This document shows positions 32,769-41,758 of a stretch of 64,000 nucleotides of DNA, piece by piece (the first letter of the stretch is position 1; every line of letters starts with the position of its first letter). This DNA comes from JABDBE01 sp049585795 (GTDB lineage: Bacteria > Acidobacteriota > Terriglobia > Terriglobales > Acidobacteriaceae): NCBI GenBank assembly GCA_049585795.1, contig JBAVAQ010000020.1:59805-123804 (forward strand). Reading direction: 5' to 3'. The notes beneath the pieces were generated by a model. It saw nothing but the letters and a program-made list of their open reading frames with translations. It was not told the DNA's origin and ran no database searches. Made by a program: the position numbers and the translations under genes.

Positions 32769-34091
32769 ATGAGCGCTCCCACAATCCCCGCAGAGAAAAC
32801 ACGCCTGACCCGCGAAGAAATCAATCGCAAGCAGAAGGAATACATATTCCCGTCGGTTACGACTTACTACTCTGATCCGCTGCCCATGGACCACGCCCTG
32901 ATGCAGCACGTTTGGGACGTCGAGGGCAAGAAATATCTCGACTTCTTTGGCGGCATCGTGACCATTAGTGTTGGCCACGGCAATCCGCGCGTCACTTCGC
33001 GGACGAAAGCTCAGATCGATCGTCTACAGCACGTCTCCACCTTGTTCCCCAATGAGCCAATGGTGATGCTGGCGGAAAAGCTGGCGCAGATCACGCCGGG
33101 AGCGCTCAAAAAGTCCTATTTCACGAACAGCGGCACGGAGGCCAATGAGACCGCAATTCAAACCGCGCGCATGCACACCGGAAACTTCGAAGTGGTCGCG
33201 CTGCGCCATGGCTACAGCGGGCGCTCTTCGCTGGCACGCGGGCTGAATGGCATGAGCACATGGCGGCGGGGCACGATCGAGGTTGGCATTGTTCACGCTA
33301 TGAATCCATACTGCTACCGTTGCCCGCTGGGGCTAAAGTATCCCGACTGCGAGGTCGCGTGCGCCAAGGATATTGAGAACACGATTCAATTCTCGACTTC
33401 GGGACGCATCGCAGCTTTTCTCGCTGAGCCAATCCAGGGTGTCGCCGGCTTCGTCACGCCACCAAAAGAATATTTCAAAATGGCTTTCAACATTGTGAAG
33501 CAATACGGTGGCGACTTCATCGCCGACGAAGTGCAAACCGGCTGGGGACGCACAGGCCGCAAATGGTTCGGAATCGAACACTGGGAAGTTGAGCCGGACA
33601 TGATTACGGCAGCCAAAGGCATGGGAAACGGCGTACCCATTGGGCTGACGGTTGCCAAGCCTGAGATTGCCGATTCATTTCAGGGTCTGACGATCTCGAC
33701 GTTCGGCGGAAATCCCGTTACTTGCGCGACCGCGAAGGCTGTCATCGACGTGATCGAAGAAGACGATCTGCGAACCAATGCCGCTGAAGTTGGCGGCTAT
33801 TGCCGCCAAAAACTCGAAGAACTGCAGCAGAAGCATCCGCTGATCGGCGACGTGCGTGGCATGGGCCTCATGCAGGCGCTCGAGTTGGTCGAGGACCGTA
33901 CGACCAAGCAGCCGTCACCAGCAGACACAAGTGCCTTGATGGAGGAAGCTCGTAAACGCGGCCTCTTGGTCGGCAAAGGCGGCTTCTATGGAAACGTCAT
34001 CCGCATGTCTCCGCCGTTGAACATTTCGAAGTCGGATGTCGACGAGGCTGTGCGTATTTTGGACGAGAGTTTTGCGGCTGTGAAGAATTAA
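32769..34091 (+). CDS. Class III (omega) aminotransferase
   Basis: A 440-residue fold-type I PLP enzyme. The PLP lysine is Lys283 (MITAAKGMGNG), the phosphate-binding block YFTNSGTEANE lies at 117-126, and FIADEVQTGWGRTG precedes. A cysteine cluster (Cys182, 185, 194, 198) like that of AGXT2-type alanine-glyoxylate or beta-amino acid aminotransferases is present. Substrate cannot be fixed; alanine-glyoxylate, 4-aminobutyrate or beta-alanine are options. Monocistronic, between recQ and a convergent pbp gene. Confidence 0.88.
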   Translation: MSAPTIPAEKTRLTREEINRKQKEYIFPSVTTYYSDPLPMDHALMQHVWDVEGKKYLDFFGGIVTISVGHGNPRVTSRTKAQIDRLQHVSTLFPNEPMVMLAEKLAQITPGALKKSYFTNSGTEANETAIQTARMHTGNFEVVALRHGYSGRSSLARGLNGMSTWRRGTIEVGIVHAMNPYCYRCPLGLKYPDCEVACAKDIENTIQFSTSGRIAAFLAEPIQGVAGFVTPPKEYFKMAFNIVKQYGGDFIADEVQTGWGRTGRKWFGIEHWEVEPDMITAAKGMGNGVPIGLTVAKPEIADSFQGLTISTFGGNPVTCATAKAVIDVIEEDDLRTNAAEVGGYCRQKLEELQQKHPLIGDVRGMGLMQALELVEDRTTKQPSPADTSALMEEARKRGLLVGKGGFYGNVIRMSPPLNISKSDVDEAVRILDESFAAVKN

Positions 34092-34132
34092 ACTTTCGCG
34101 GCGATTTGGGTGATTTAATCCGGATCCGAGCA

Positions 34133-36355
34133 TCAGTGCGCTTCTTCCGCCGCAGGCGCAGTATCCGCAGTGTCTACTTGTACCGGCCTGGGCGGCAAAT
34201 CGGGCATGGGCTGAAACGCTCCCGGATCTTTTCCCGCCAGCGCGACTTTCATGAAATCCATCCAGATGGGGAGCGCGGCGCGGGATCCGGTTTCTTTGGC
34301 ACCCAGTGATTTTTTCTCGTCGTATCCAATCCAAACCCCGGTGGTCATCGCGGGAGAGAAACCGACAAACCAGGCATCGGTGAAATCGTTGGTCGTGCCG
34401 GTCTTGCCCGCGAGAGGATACTTCAGGCTGGAGGCGGCGATTCCGGTTCCATGCAAGACCACTTCGCGCAGCATGGAGGTCATGATGCGCGCCGTGCGAG
34501 CGCTGATCACGTCTTTCACGTCCGGAAAATCTTCCTCCAGCACGCGACCTTCGTAGTCCTCAACTTTCGTGATGTAGCGGGGCACAATGCGGACGCCATC
34601 ATTCGGGAATACGCTGAAGGCCGATGTCTGCTCGAACAGCGTCACTTCGGCCGCTCCCAGCGCCACGGGCAGGTAGGCTGGAATATTGGAGGTAATTCCA
34701 AAGCGATGCGCGTAGTCAATCACGGTTCTTATTCCGACGCGGTCGGCTAACTTGAGCGCGGGAATATTCCGTGATTGCGCGAGCGCCCGCCGCAGTGTGA
34801 TGGTGCCTTCAAACTTCTCATCGTAATTGTGCGGAGTGTAAGGGCCGGATGCAGTCTGGAAGGTGACAGGTGCGTCGAGGATGGTGTCGTCCGGCCTGGC
34901 TCCCTGATCGATGGCGGCCGTATAAACATACGGTTTGAACGACGAGCCCACTTGCCGCAGCGCCTGGGTAGCGCGGTCGAACTTAGAAAGTTCAAAGTCG
35001 CGGCCACCAACCATGGCCTTGATCTCGCCGGTGGCATTGTCGATCGCGATTAATGCGCCCTGCGTGCCCGAATCCTGCTCCAGGCTCACTCGCGCCTTGC
35101 CATCGTTGCCGAGGGCCACGATTTTCAAGTACGCAATGTCACCCAGCTTCAGAATCTCCGGAAGCTTCCGCTGCGTCCAGGCCGCATCGGCTGGCGTGAG
35201 GGTCGCAGTATATCGGCCGAACTTGACGGTGGCTGATCCGGATGCGACTGATATCACCAAAGCGTGGACATAGCCGTTGACCTCGGGTTCCTCTTCCCAA
35301 TCAGGATGCTGGTAGCTGACAAGAGTTGCGCCCTCGGCCAATACGTTTTCCAGATGCCCCTTCCAGCCATGACGGCGTTCATAGGCGGCCAGACCGTCAA
35401 GCACGGCCCGGTTCGCGGTCCGCTGCAAATCCATGTCCAGCGACGTGTAAACCCTCAAGCCGCCCTCTAGAACCTGGTTGCTGCCATATTTGTTTTCCAG
35501 ATAGCGTCGAATTTCTTCGACAAAATATGGCGCCAGCGAGTTAGGATCGTGCTGCAGTCTTAACTCGATGGGTTTGTCGCGAGCCTCGATAGCTTGTCGC
35601 GCTGTGATCTTCCCGTCTTCGAGCATGCCATTGATGACCAGGTTGCGGCGCTTAATCGCGCGATCGGGATGATTAATTGGCGAATAATATCCCGGCGCTT
35701 TCGGTAGTCCCGCGAGCAGGGCAGCTTCGTCTAGCGCGAGCTGCTTGGCAGGCTTGCCGAAGTAATACTCCGAGGCGGCTTCAAAGCCGTAGACTCCATG
35801 CCCGAGAAAAATCTGGTTAGCATAAAGGGTGAAGATCTGTTCCTTGGTGAAGCGCCGCTCGATTTGAATGGCCAGCAAGGCTTCCTCAATCTTGCGGTGA
35901 AACGAGCGATCAGGTGAAAGAAACAGGTTGCGCGCAAGCTGCATGGTGAGAGTCGACGCGCCTTGCACTCTGCCACCGGATTCAATGTCGCGGTATGCAG
36001 CGCCCGCGATTCGCCAAACATTGATGCCCCAGTGGCGATAAAAATCTTTGTCTTCAATCGAAATCAAGGCGTTGCGCAACACCTGCGGAAAATCGTTGTA
36101 AGACGCGACCACCCGTCTTTGTAGCGCAAAAGAACCGATGATGCGGCCCTGCCCGTCGTAGAGCTCGGTAATGGAACTCGGACGGTAATGCTCCAACTCC
36201 TCGACCTGGGGAAGGTCAGTGGAATAGACCAGCAACAGTCCGGCGGTTGCGCCGACGAGCGCAGCCAACAGCACGAGCAGGCCAAACACGAGGCGGCCCA
36301 CCAGTTTCCGTCCGGCGACTTCCACCGGTGGAAGGTCTTGATAGATGACCTTCAT
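34133..36355 (-). CDS. Class A penicillin-binding protein (PBP1A-like)
   Basis: A 740-residue bifunctional peptidoglycan synthase: TM helix (GRLVFGLLVLLAALVGATAG, about 20-42), glycosyltransferase with catalytic EDKDFYRHWG and QGASTLTMQLARN, an OB-like linker, and a transpeptidase with SSFKPYVYT (SxxK), SRN, and GKTGTTNDF (KTG). The last 25 residues are Pro/Ala-rich. Acts at the periplasmic face of the inner membrane. Convergent with the aminotransferase gene. Confidence 0.94.
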   Translation of the reverse strand: MKVIYQDLPPVEVAGRKLVGRLVFGLLVLLAALVGATAGLLLVYSTDLPQVEELEHYRPSSITELYDGQGRIIGSFALQRRVVASYNDFPQVLRNALISIEDKDFYRHWGINVWRIAGAAYRDIESGGRVQGASTLTMQLARNLFLSPDRSFHRKIEEALLAIQIERRFTKEQIFTLYANQIFLGHGVYGFEAASEYYFGKPAKQLALDEAALLAGLPKAPGYYSPINHPDRAIKRRNLVINGMLEDGKITARQAIEARDKPIELRLQHDPNSLAPYFVEEIRRYLENKYGSNQVLEGGLRVYTSLDMDLQRTANRAVLDGLAAYERRHGWKGHLENVLAEGATLVSYQHPDWEEEPEVNGYVHALVISVASGSATVKFGRYTATLTPADAAWTQRKLPEILKLGDIAYLKIVALGNDGKARVSLEQDSGTQGALIAIDNATGEIKAMVGGRDFELSKFDRATQALRQVGSSFKPYVYTAAIDQGARPDDTILDAPVTFQTASGPYTPHNYDEKFEGTITLRRALAQSRNIPALKLADRVGIRTVIDYAHRFGITSNIPAYLPVALGAAEVTLFEQTSAFSVFPNDGVRIVPRYITKVEDYEGRVLEEDFPDVKDVISARTARIMTSMLREVVLHGTGIAASSLKYPLAGKTGTTNDFTDAWFVGFSPAMTTGVWIGYDEKKSLGAKETGSRAALPIWMDFMKVALAGKDPGAFQPMPDLPPRPVQVDTADTAPAAEEAH

Positions 36356-36652
36356 GAGAGATTGACCTCAGCATAGCACGGCGGCTTGCGCTTACTTAAC
36401 CGAGAGCGATCGCGGGTCGCTCTGATTTCAGCGGATTATGCCGGACGTGGACATTTTGCCAAATCGCGGGCGCAAGTTGGGCCGCCGCTTGGGCAACGTG
36501 GCTATCGTCTTCTCACGCCGTTGCACTACAATGCTCTCGCCGACATCCGGCTCGCAGTTTACGATGTCAGAGAAGCTTTGGCGGCCACCAGCATCAGTTC
36601 GGCTTAAAGAGATTCCACTCTGCGGAATGGGACGACACGAGCCACCAACCAC

Positions 36653-37627
36653 ATGCCTCAACTTACCTATCTCGAAGCTATTCGTCAGGGAATCTGGGAG
36701 GAGATGGAACGCGATCCAACGGTCTTCTGCATTGGCGAGGACATCGGCATCTACGGAGGAGCGTTCAAAGTAACCGATGGCTTCATCGGTCGTTTTGGGC
36801 CTGAGCGCGTAATTGACACGCCGATTGCAGAATCTGCTATCGTCGGCGCGGCCTTCGGCGCGGCGCTTACCGGCATGCGCCCGGTTGCCGAGTTTCAGTT
36901 TATGGATTTCATCGGCTGCGCCTTCAACCAAATCGTGAACATGGTTGCCAAAGCCCACTACCGTTGGGGTGCGCCGGCGCCTCTGGTGATTCGCGGCCCC
37001 AGCGGTGGCAATGTCCACGGCGGCCCATTTCATTCACAGAATCCAGAGATGTGGTTTGTGCATGCGCCCGGGCTGAAAGTCGTCTGTCCAGCCGGCGCTT
37101 ACGATGCGAAGGGGCTGATTAAGGCCGCGATTCGCGACAACAATCCAGTGATCTTCTTCGAGCACAAGTATCTTTATCGGCGGATCAAGGAAGAAGTTCC
37201 CGACGAAGATTACATCGTGCCGCTGGGCCAGGCCCGACTTGCGCGGGAGGGTCGCGACTTAAGCATCATTACTTATGCTGCGATGGTGCATGTCGCGCTG
37301 GAGGCCGCCCAGATTCTGGCGAAAGAGGGAACAGAAGCGGAAATCATCGACTTGCGCACACTCTCGCCGCTTGATCGCGACGCGATTGCCCGTACGGTGC
37401 GGAAAACGAACAAGGTGATCGTATTGCACGAGGATGTGCGAACCGGCGGCATCGCGGGTGAGATCGCGGCGACTATCAATGAAGAGGCGTTCGACGATCT
37501 CGATGGCCCTATTGTGCGCATCGCGGCGCAGGATTCTCCTGTGCCATTTTCCCCGCCTCAGGAAGAATATTTTCTGCCCAAGGTCATCGATGTTGTGCGG
37601 GAGGCGCGCCGGCTAAAGGCGTATTAG
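36653..37627 (+). CDS. 2-oxoacid dehydrogenase E1 component, beta subunit
   Basis: A 324-residue transketolase-like beta subunit, homologous to PdhB/BkdA2: FCIGEDIGIYGGAFKVT, DTPIAESAIVGAAFGAAL, HSQNPEMWFVHAPGLKVVCPA and VLHEDVRTGGIAGEIA. It pairs in the family with an E1-alpha subunit to decarboxylate pyruvate or branched-chain 2-oxoacids with thiamine diphosphate. E1-alpha is not in the 300-base gap upstream (36356-36652; no gene or clear promoter seen), so it must be elsewhere. E2 is encoded 760 bases downstream. Confidence 0.93.
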   Translation: MPQLTYLEAIRQGIWEEMERDPTVFCIGEDIGIYGGAFKVTDGFIGRFGPERVIDTPIAESAIVGAAFGAALTGMRPVAEFQFMDFIGCAFNQIVNMVAKAHYRWGAPAPLVIRGPSGGNVHGGPFHSQNPEMWFVHAPGLKVVCPAGAYDAKGLIKAAIRDNNPVIFFEHKYLYRRIKEEVPDEDYIVPLGQARLAREGRDLSIITYAAMVHVALEAAQILAKEGTEAEIIDLRTLSPLDRDAIARTVRKTNKVIVLHEDVRTGGIAGEIAATINEEAFDDLDGPIVRIAAQDSPVPFSPPQEEYFLPKVIDVVREARRLKAY

Positions 37628-37748
37628 TGCGACTCATTCGCCGTCTTTCAGTCGTAAGCGTGACCCGGACTTACTTACACTGCACGTCGTCGTTGTAACA
37701 TGAGGCGCGCAAGTCAAGCGGCCCAGGACGGCAAAGCTAGGAGGAGAA

Positions 37749-38300
37749 ATGCGCAATTTCATTCTCGGAGTCGTGGTGACGCTGCTGATCCTCGGCTTGG
37801 GAGGACTGGCTCTGGCAACTCTTGGCCTGTTGCCGACCAACGCGGATGCGACTCCTCCTCCCCTGGAGCGTCGTATTCTCATAAGCACACTGGACGCTTC
37901 CATGGAGCGGCATGCGCCGCGAGTGAGCAATCCGATCCCGCCTACGGACGAGAACTTGATCGACGGCATGAAGATTTACACCATGAACTGTTCCACGTGC
38001 CACGGAACACTCGATAACAAGCCAAGCCCGCTGGAGAAGTCGTTCTATCCGCCGGTGCCTCAGCTGATTCTTGATCCGCTCGATGATCCTGAGTGGCACA
38101 TTTACTACGCCGTCCGCACGGGCGTTCGCTATACGGGGATGCCGGCGTGGAATAAAGCGCTCAGCGACCAGGATATTTGGAAAGTCACGGCGTTTCTGTC
38201 ACGAATACAAAAGCTGCCGCCAGGCGTGCAAGACCATTGGAAAAAATCATTTGGGGTTGGTCCGCTGGCTTCCGGTCCAGGAAAAGGCCAAGAAAAGTAG
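37749..38300 (+). CDS. Membrane-anchored c-type cytochrome
   Basis: A 183-residue protein with an N-terminal hydrophobic helix (LGVVVTLLILGLGGLALATL), then a single heme c site Cys81-Ser-Thr-Cys84-His85 and a probable axial Met131 (YTGMPAW). One cytochrome c domain on the periplasmic side. An AGGAGGAG ribosome site precedes ATG 37749. It is inserted between E1-beta and E2, which is unusual; a functional link to the dehydrogenase is not obvious. Confidence 0.9.
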   Translation: MRNFILGVVVTLLILGLGGLALATLGLLPTNADATPPPLERRILISTLDASMERHAPRVSNPIPPTDENLIDGMKIYTMNCSTCHGTLDNKPSPLEKSFYPPVPQLILDPLDDPEWHIYYAVRTGVRYTGMPAWNKALSDQDIWKVTAFLSRIQKLPPGVQDHWKKSFGVGPLASGPGKGQEK

Positions 38301-38387
38301 TCGTGGATGGCGGACCTCCGACCTTGGATATAATAAAAGGTTACGTTTGGTCCGGGATTTGCCACCGAGACCACGTGGAAGGAATTT

Positions 38388-39674
38388 ATGCCTACCGATA
38401 TCGTTATGCCCCAGATGGGCGAGTCCATTTTTGAGGGAACCATTACAAAGTGGCTGAAGAAGCCCGGCGATAAGGTGCAGCGCGACGAACCGCTGTTTGA
38501 GATCTCAACCGACAAGGTCGATGCGGAAATCCCGGCCCCCGCCTCGGGCATTCTACAGGACATCAAGGTGGTTGAGGGAAACACGGTTCAGGTGAATACC
38601 GTAGTCGGAACGATCGCTGGCGATGGCGAAGGGGCAGCTACCCCTTCTGGACCACCGAAGAATGTCCCGCTGCCGAAGACGCAAGTGGCTGCGCCTCCTC
38701 CGCCCGCGCCCGTCGAGCCCCAGGCAACTGCCGAACCTCCGCAGGAGGAAGACGAACACGCTCGGTCGTCGCCACTGGTTCGTAAAATTGCTCGTGAGCA
38801 CAATGTGAATCTCTCACAGGTCACGGGCACTGGCATGGGCGGCCGCATAACCAAGCAAGACATCATGTCGTTTCTGGAGAGAGCGGAAAGCACGATTTCT
38901 CGCGCGAGTGCGCCTCCGGCAGCATTGCCGGTGCCTTCGCCGAGGCCAGCCCCCGCGCCTGCGGCAATCCCTGGCGATATGGTGCCGATGACCCAGATGC
39001 GCAAGATCATCGCTCAGCGAATGATTGAATCCCGCCGCACCAGTGCGCATGTGCACTGCATGTTCGAAGTCGACATTACTCGTATCGTGCAGCTGCGTAA
39101 CAAAACCAAGTCTGCTTTTGAGCAGCGCCACGGCGCGCGGCTCACCTTCATGCCCTTCTTTGTCCGCGCCGTGATTATCGCGCTGCAGCAGTTCCCGATT
39201 GTAAACGCGTCCATCGAAAGCGAAAACATCCGCTATCACCGGCACGTCAATGTTGGGATTGCGGTCGCACTCGATTGGGGACTCATCGTCCCCGTGCTGA
39301 AAAATGCGGATGAGCTGAATTTTCTTGGCCTGCAACGCGGGATCTCCGACCTAGGCGAACGGGCGCGCTCAAAGAAGCTCAAGCCCGAAGAAGTAGAGGG
39401 GTCAACCTTCACCGTCACGAATCCCGGACAGTTTGGCGCCGTCTTTGGCTTGCCCATCATCAACCAGCCGAACTCGGCAATTATGGGAGTGGGCGGCATC
39501 ACCAAAGTGCCTCTGGTCGTCACGGACAACGAGGGCAACGACTCCATCGCTATTCGTTCTGTGGTTCACTTGACGCTGGGCTACGACCACCGCCTCATTG
39601 ACGGCGCAGTTGCGGATCAGTTCATGGCGTTTGTGAAGAAGACGCTGGAGAATTGGAGCGAAGAGGTCGGGTAG
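38388..39674 (+). CDS. 2-oxoacid dehydrogenase E2 acyltransferase
   Basis: A 428-residue dihydrolipoamide acyltransferase: lipoyl domain with Lys43 (STDKVDAEI), a Pro/Ala linker, peripheral E3/E1-binding domain (SSPLVRKIAREHNVNLSQV), a second Pro/Ala linker, and a catalytic domain with His401 and Asp405 (GYDHRLIDGA). Branched-chain or pyruvate specificity cannot be decided. A perfect TATAAT box at 38329-38334, with a weak -35, suggests its own promoter. E3 is not in the window. Confidence 0.93.
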   Translation: MPTDIVMPQMGESIFEGTITKWLKKPGDKVQRDEPLFEISTDKVDAEIPAPASGILQDIKVVEGNTVQVNTVVGTIAGDGEGAATPSGPPKNVPLPKTQVAAPPPPAPVEPQATAEPPQEEDEHARSSPLVRKIAREHNVNLSQVTGTGMGGRITKQDIMSFLERAESTISRASAPPAALPVPSPRPAPAPAAIPGDMVPMTQMRKIIAQRMIESRRTSAHVHCMFEVDITRIVQLRNKTKSAFEQRHGARLTFMPFFVRAVIIALQQFPIVNASIESENIRYHRHVNVGIAVALDWGLIVPVLKNADELNFLGLQRGISDLGERARSKKLKPEEVEGSTFTVTNPGQFGAVFGLPIINQPNSAIMGVGGITKVPLVVTDNEGNDSIAIRSVVHLTLGYDHRLIDGAVADQFMAFVKKTLENWSEEVG

Positions 39675-39784
39675 CGGCGGTAGTCGGCGGCTAGCCGAGT
39701 TGTCGATGAATGCGTTGGGGGACGGGTGTGCTAATACTCGACACTACTCCCGATGCACAGAAAGCCCGCGACACCTGGACAAAA

Positions 39785-39955
39785 CTATTTGCTGTCCGTG
39801 GGGAACCGATCCGGGGACGTGACTATCAATCCGTTCGACAGTCGCACCGAGTACACAATGCCAGGCGAATAGTCGTGCGAAGACGCGCCCTCGGGCCGGT
39901 AAATATCAACAGTTGGTCCATTCACGACGACGATGTCTTGCTCTTGCGAGTTCAT
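39785..39955 (-). CDS. 56-residue ORF coupled to the Ntn-hydrolase gene
   Basis: ATG 39955 overlaps the TGA of the preceding Ntn-hydrolase gene by four bases (ATGA), a sign of translational coupling. The product starts MNSQEQDIVVVNGPTVDIYR and ends with LIVTSPDRFPTDSK; it is acidic and beta-like, with no cysteine or membrane segment. No family recognised. It could be a partner, inhibitor or substrate of the protease-like protein. Confidence 0.6.
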   Translation of the reverse strand: MNSQEQDIVVVNGPTVDIYRPEGASSHDYSPGIVYSVRLSNGLIVTSPDRFPTDSK

Positions 39956-40683
39956 TGCCTCTTCTCACCTATCTTAAAGAACGAATCTTTCAGGGAGGAA
40001 TTGCGAGTCGCGTTCTCTCCGACGACGCGATCTATGTCTGCATCGCTTAACTCTTTTGCGCCATCCTGAGGAGTGATGGTTGCGATACGAATCTTTCCGC
40101 CCACCTTGCCATCTTGGCTTGCCGTTTCGGCAATCACATAGGCAGCTAAGGCTTTAAGATGCTCAACGCTAGACCCGTTCTCGTAAAGCCTGTTAAGCAA
40201 GTATAGAGCGTATTGCGCGACGCCAACAAGGCCGAAGCCATAGTTGTGCAACATCGGAGCGAAATCGAGTTGGCTAAGAAGCTGGAAAATCCTCTGTTCT
40301 GTTGGCTTTCCGTGGTTGTCCACGTCGTATCCTGCCAGGAGGAGCTGCACGTCCGGTCGTACCGGGACAGTCAGACCAGGCAGCTGTTGCATGGCAAAAC
40401 CAGAGAACATCTCGGCATATTTTTGCCGCATGACCATCCTGGTCTTGTCCATGATTGCGGTTACGCCTTCGGTCCCCTGAATCTCCTTAAGCACCGCTTC
40501 CATGAGTGACGCACCCAGTTCTCCGGAACCGGCTGTGAGTACAGCGGAGTATTTTGATGTGATGTAAAGCTTTTTCTGGGAGTCGTTCTGGGCTGTAAGG
40601 CCGCGAGGGTCTCCAAATGTGCCACGGCTGTCAGCAGCGACGACCAGGCCGTCCCCGCCTCTCAAACCCACAAGTAAAGTCAT
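39952..40683 (-). CDS. Proteasome-type Ntn-hydrolase
   Basis: Starting at ATG 40683 the product is 243 residues and begins M-T-L-L-V-G-L-R-G-G-D-G, so Met removal would expose Thr as the N-terminal nucleophile. Counting Thr as 1, Asp17 (VVAADSR) matches the catalytic Asp17 of 20S beta subunits, and QKKLYI with Lys36/37 matches the Lys33 region; TAGSGELGAS matches the Gly47 oxyanion strand. This fits the proteasome/HslV superfamily. The frame is open to 40773 and could encode a short propeptide. Located at the 3' end of the phage block and overlapped by a 56-residue ORF. No ATPase partner is near. Confidence 0.75.
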   Translation of the reverse strand: MTLLVGLRGGDGLVVAADSRGTFGDPRGLTAQNDSQKKLYITSKYSAVLTAGSGELGASLMEAVLKEIQGTEGVTAIMDKTRMVMRQKYAEMFSGFAMQQLPGLTVPVRPDVQLLLAGYDVDNHGKPTEQRIFQLLSQLDFAPMLHNYGFGLVGVAQYALYLLNRLYENGSSVEHLKALAAYVIAETASQDGKVGGKIRIATITPQDGAKELSDADIDRVVGENATRNSSLKDSFFKIGEKRQ

Positions 40684-40871
40684 GGATGGGCTTATTCTTC
40701 CGGGGGGAAGGCCAGCAATTGTGTCAGCGAAGGCCATCGGTGTCAAGCCCCATTGATTTGGTGATAGCTTCAATTATCGGCTGCACGCGGGATTCCTTTA
40801 ATGATTAGAAAATCCCCAGAAATCAATGCGTTTGGGGACGTTATCGTTGAAAGGCCCATGGCCTGCCGTCC

Positions 40872-41132
40872 TCACCGGGCCTTCGCCCAGACCGAAGCGT
40901 TTAAGCACTCAACCACGCCGTCGATGACCTTCCCCATACCGTCCTTGAACTTCTGCTGATCGACGATCTGTCGATTGGCGACTGCGTTGCTCATGGAAAG
41001 GGCTGTGTTTAAGAATGACAAGGCCGCATCTTTTTTCTCTGTCCCTGAGCGGTGGCCGAACAAACCTTCAATCCCATTCACCAGTGCTGGAACGAAGGCA
41101 ATCGTTTGTAGAAGCGTACCTAGAAAGTCCAT
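40872..41132 (-). CDS. Small phage protein of unknown function
   Basis: An 86-residue product (MDFLGTLLQTIAFVPALVNG...) with an amphipathic N-terminal helix and mostly helical remainder ending CLNASVWAKAR. Position after the tail genes would suit a lysis-associated or virion-accessory role, but nothing diagnostic is visible. It is followed by a 190-base gap that shows no gene. Confidence 0.6.
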   Translation of the reverse strand: MDFLGTLLQTIAFVPALVNGIEGLFGHRSGTEKKDAALSFLNTALSMSNAVANRQIVDQQKFKDGMGKVIDGVVECLNASVWAKAR

Positions 41133-41218
41133 TTGCTAATCTCCTGAATTCGAAGCCAAGCCCTGCATCTGTTCGGAAACCTAAACGAAGCACCCAGCCA
41201 GTCGGGCGAAAGAGGGAG

Positions 41219-41641
41219 CTATTTCGGAAGGCTGCCCATGAGCGCTTTAGCGAGATACATGATCACTGCAAACAGGGCGCTTAGAGCCAACCCTCCGACC
41301 GCACCCGCCAGACCAGAGGTTACCGAGGCTTTGCCTTGCCGGTTGGACATCGCAGCGTTAACTTCGTCGCGCCATTTGTTGTGGTCTTTTATCTGACTCT
41401 CATACACTTCGCGCCCCACGAAACTAGCTTCTTTGAGGCGAGCGTCTTCGTGGGCATGGTTCCATAAATCGAGGCGCCGAAGCATCTCAATGTGGTCTAA
41501 CTCTAGTGCTCTTTGGTTTAGCTTGAAACGCAGATCGACGCATGCCTGCTGTCGCTCTACCAATTCGCGGTCCGCTGCGCGCATGGCAAGCAGGTGCTCT
41601 TTCAAAGAGACAAAATTGTGTTCGTCGTTGAGATTCGACAA
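41219..41641 (-). CDS. Phage coiled-coil protein with C-terminal membrane helix
   Basis: A 140-residue product starting at TTG 41641 with a strong GGAGGG site six bases upstream. The first 85 residues are highly charged heptad-like helix (LKEHLLAMRAADRELVERQQ); the end has one hydrophobic helix (GLALSALFAVIMYLAKALMG). The layout suits a holin-like or spanin-like accessory protein, but a single TM and long coil are not diagnostic. Confidence 0.65.
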   Translation of the reverse strand: MSNLNDEHNFVSLKEHLLAMRAADRELVERQQACVDLRFKLNQRALELDHIEMLRRLDLWNHAHEDARLKEASFVGREVYESQIKDHNKWRDEVNAAMSNRQGKASVTSGLAGAVGGLALSALFAVIMYLAKALMGSLPK

Positions 41642-41758
41642 GAACCCTCCATATTTTTAAAATAGAGTTGGCGTCGCAGGCGGGGCGCCAGCATTCAGAC
41701 TACCTGGGCAACCGATGAGGCGCATCAGGCGAGAATGGGAGCACTGGCGTGCACAAAG

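Noticed and set aside
36386..36607. 73-residue frame in the gap before the E1-beta gene
   Set aside because: No ribosome site, Arg/Leu-biased composition of a random frame, no match to E1-alpha.
39675..39784. attL-like direct repeat at the left phage boundary
   Set aside because: No tRNA or integrase nearby and no matching sequence recognised near 62.2-64 kb.
39710..39940. Plus-strand frame after the E2 gene
   Set aside because: Antisense to the coupled 56-residue ORF, which has better start and overlap evidence.
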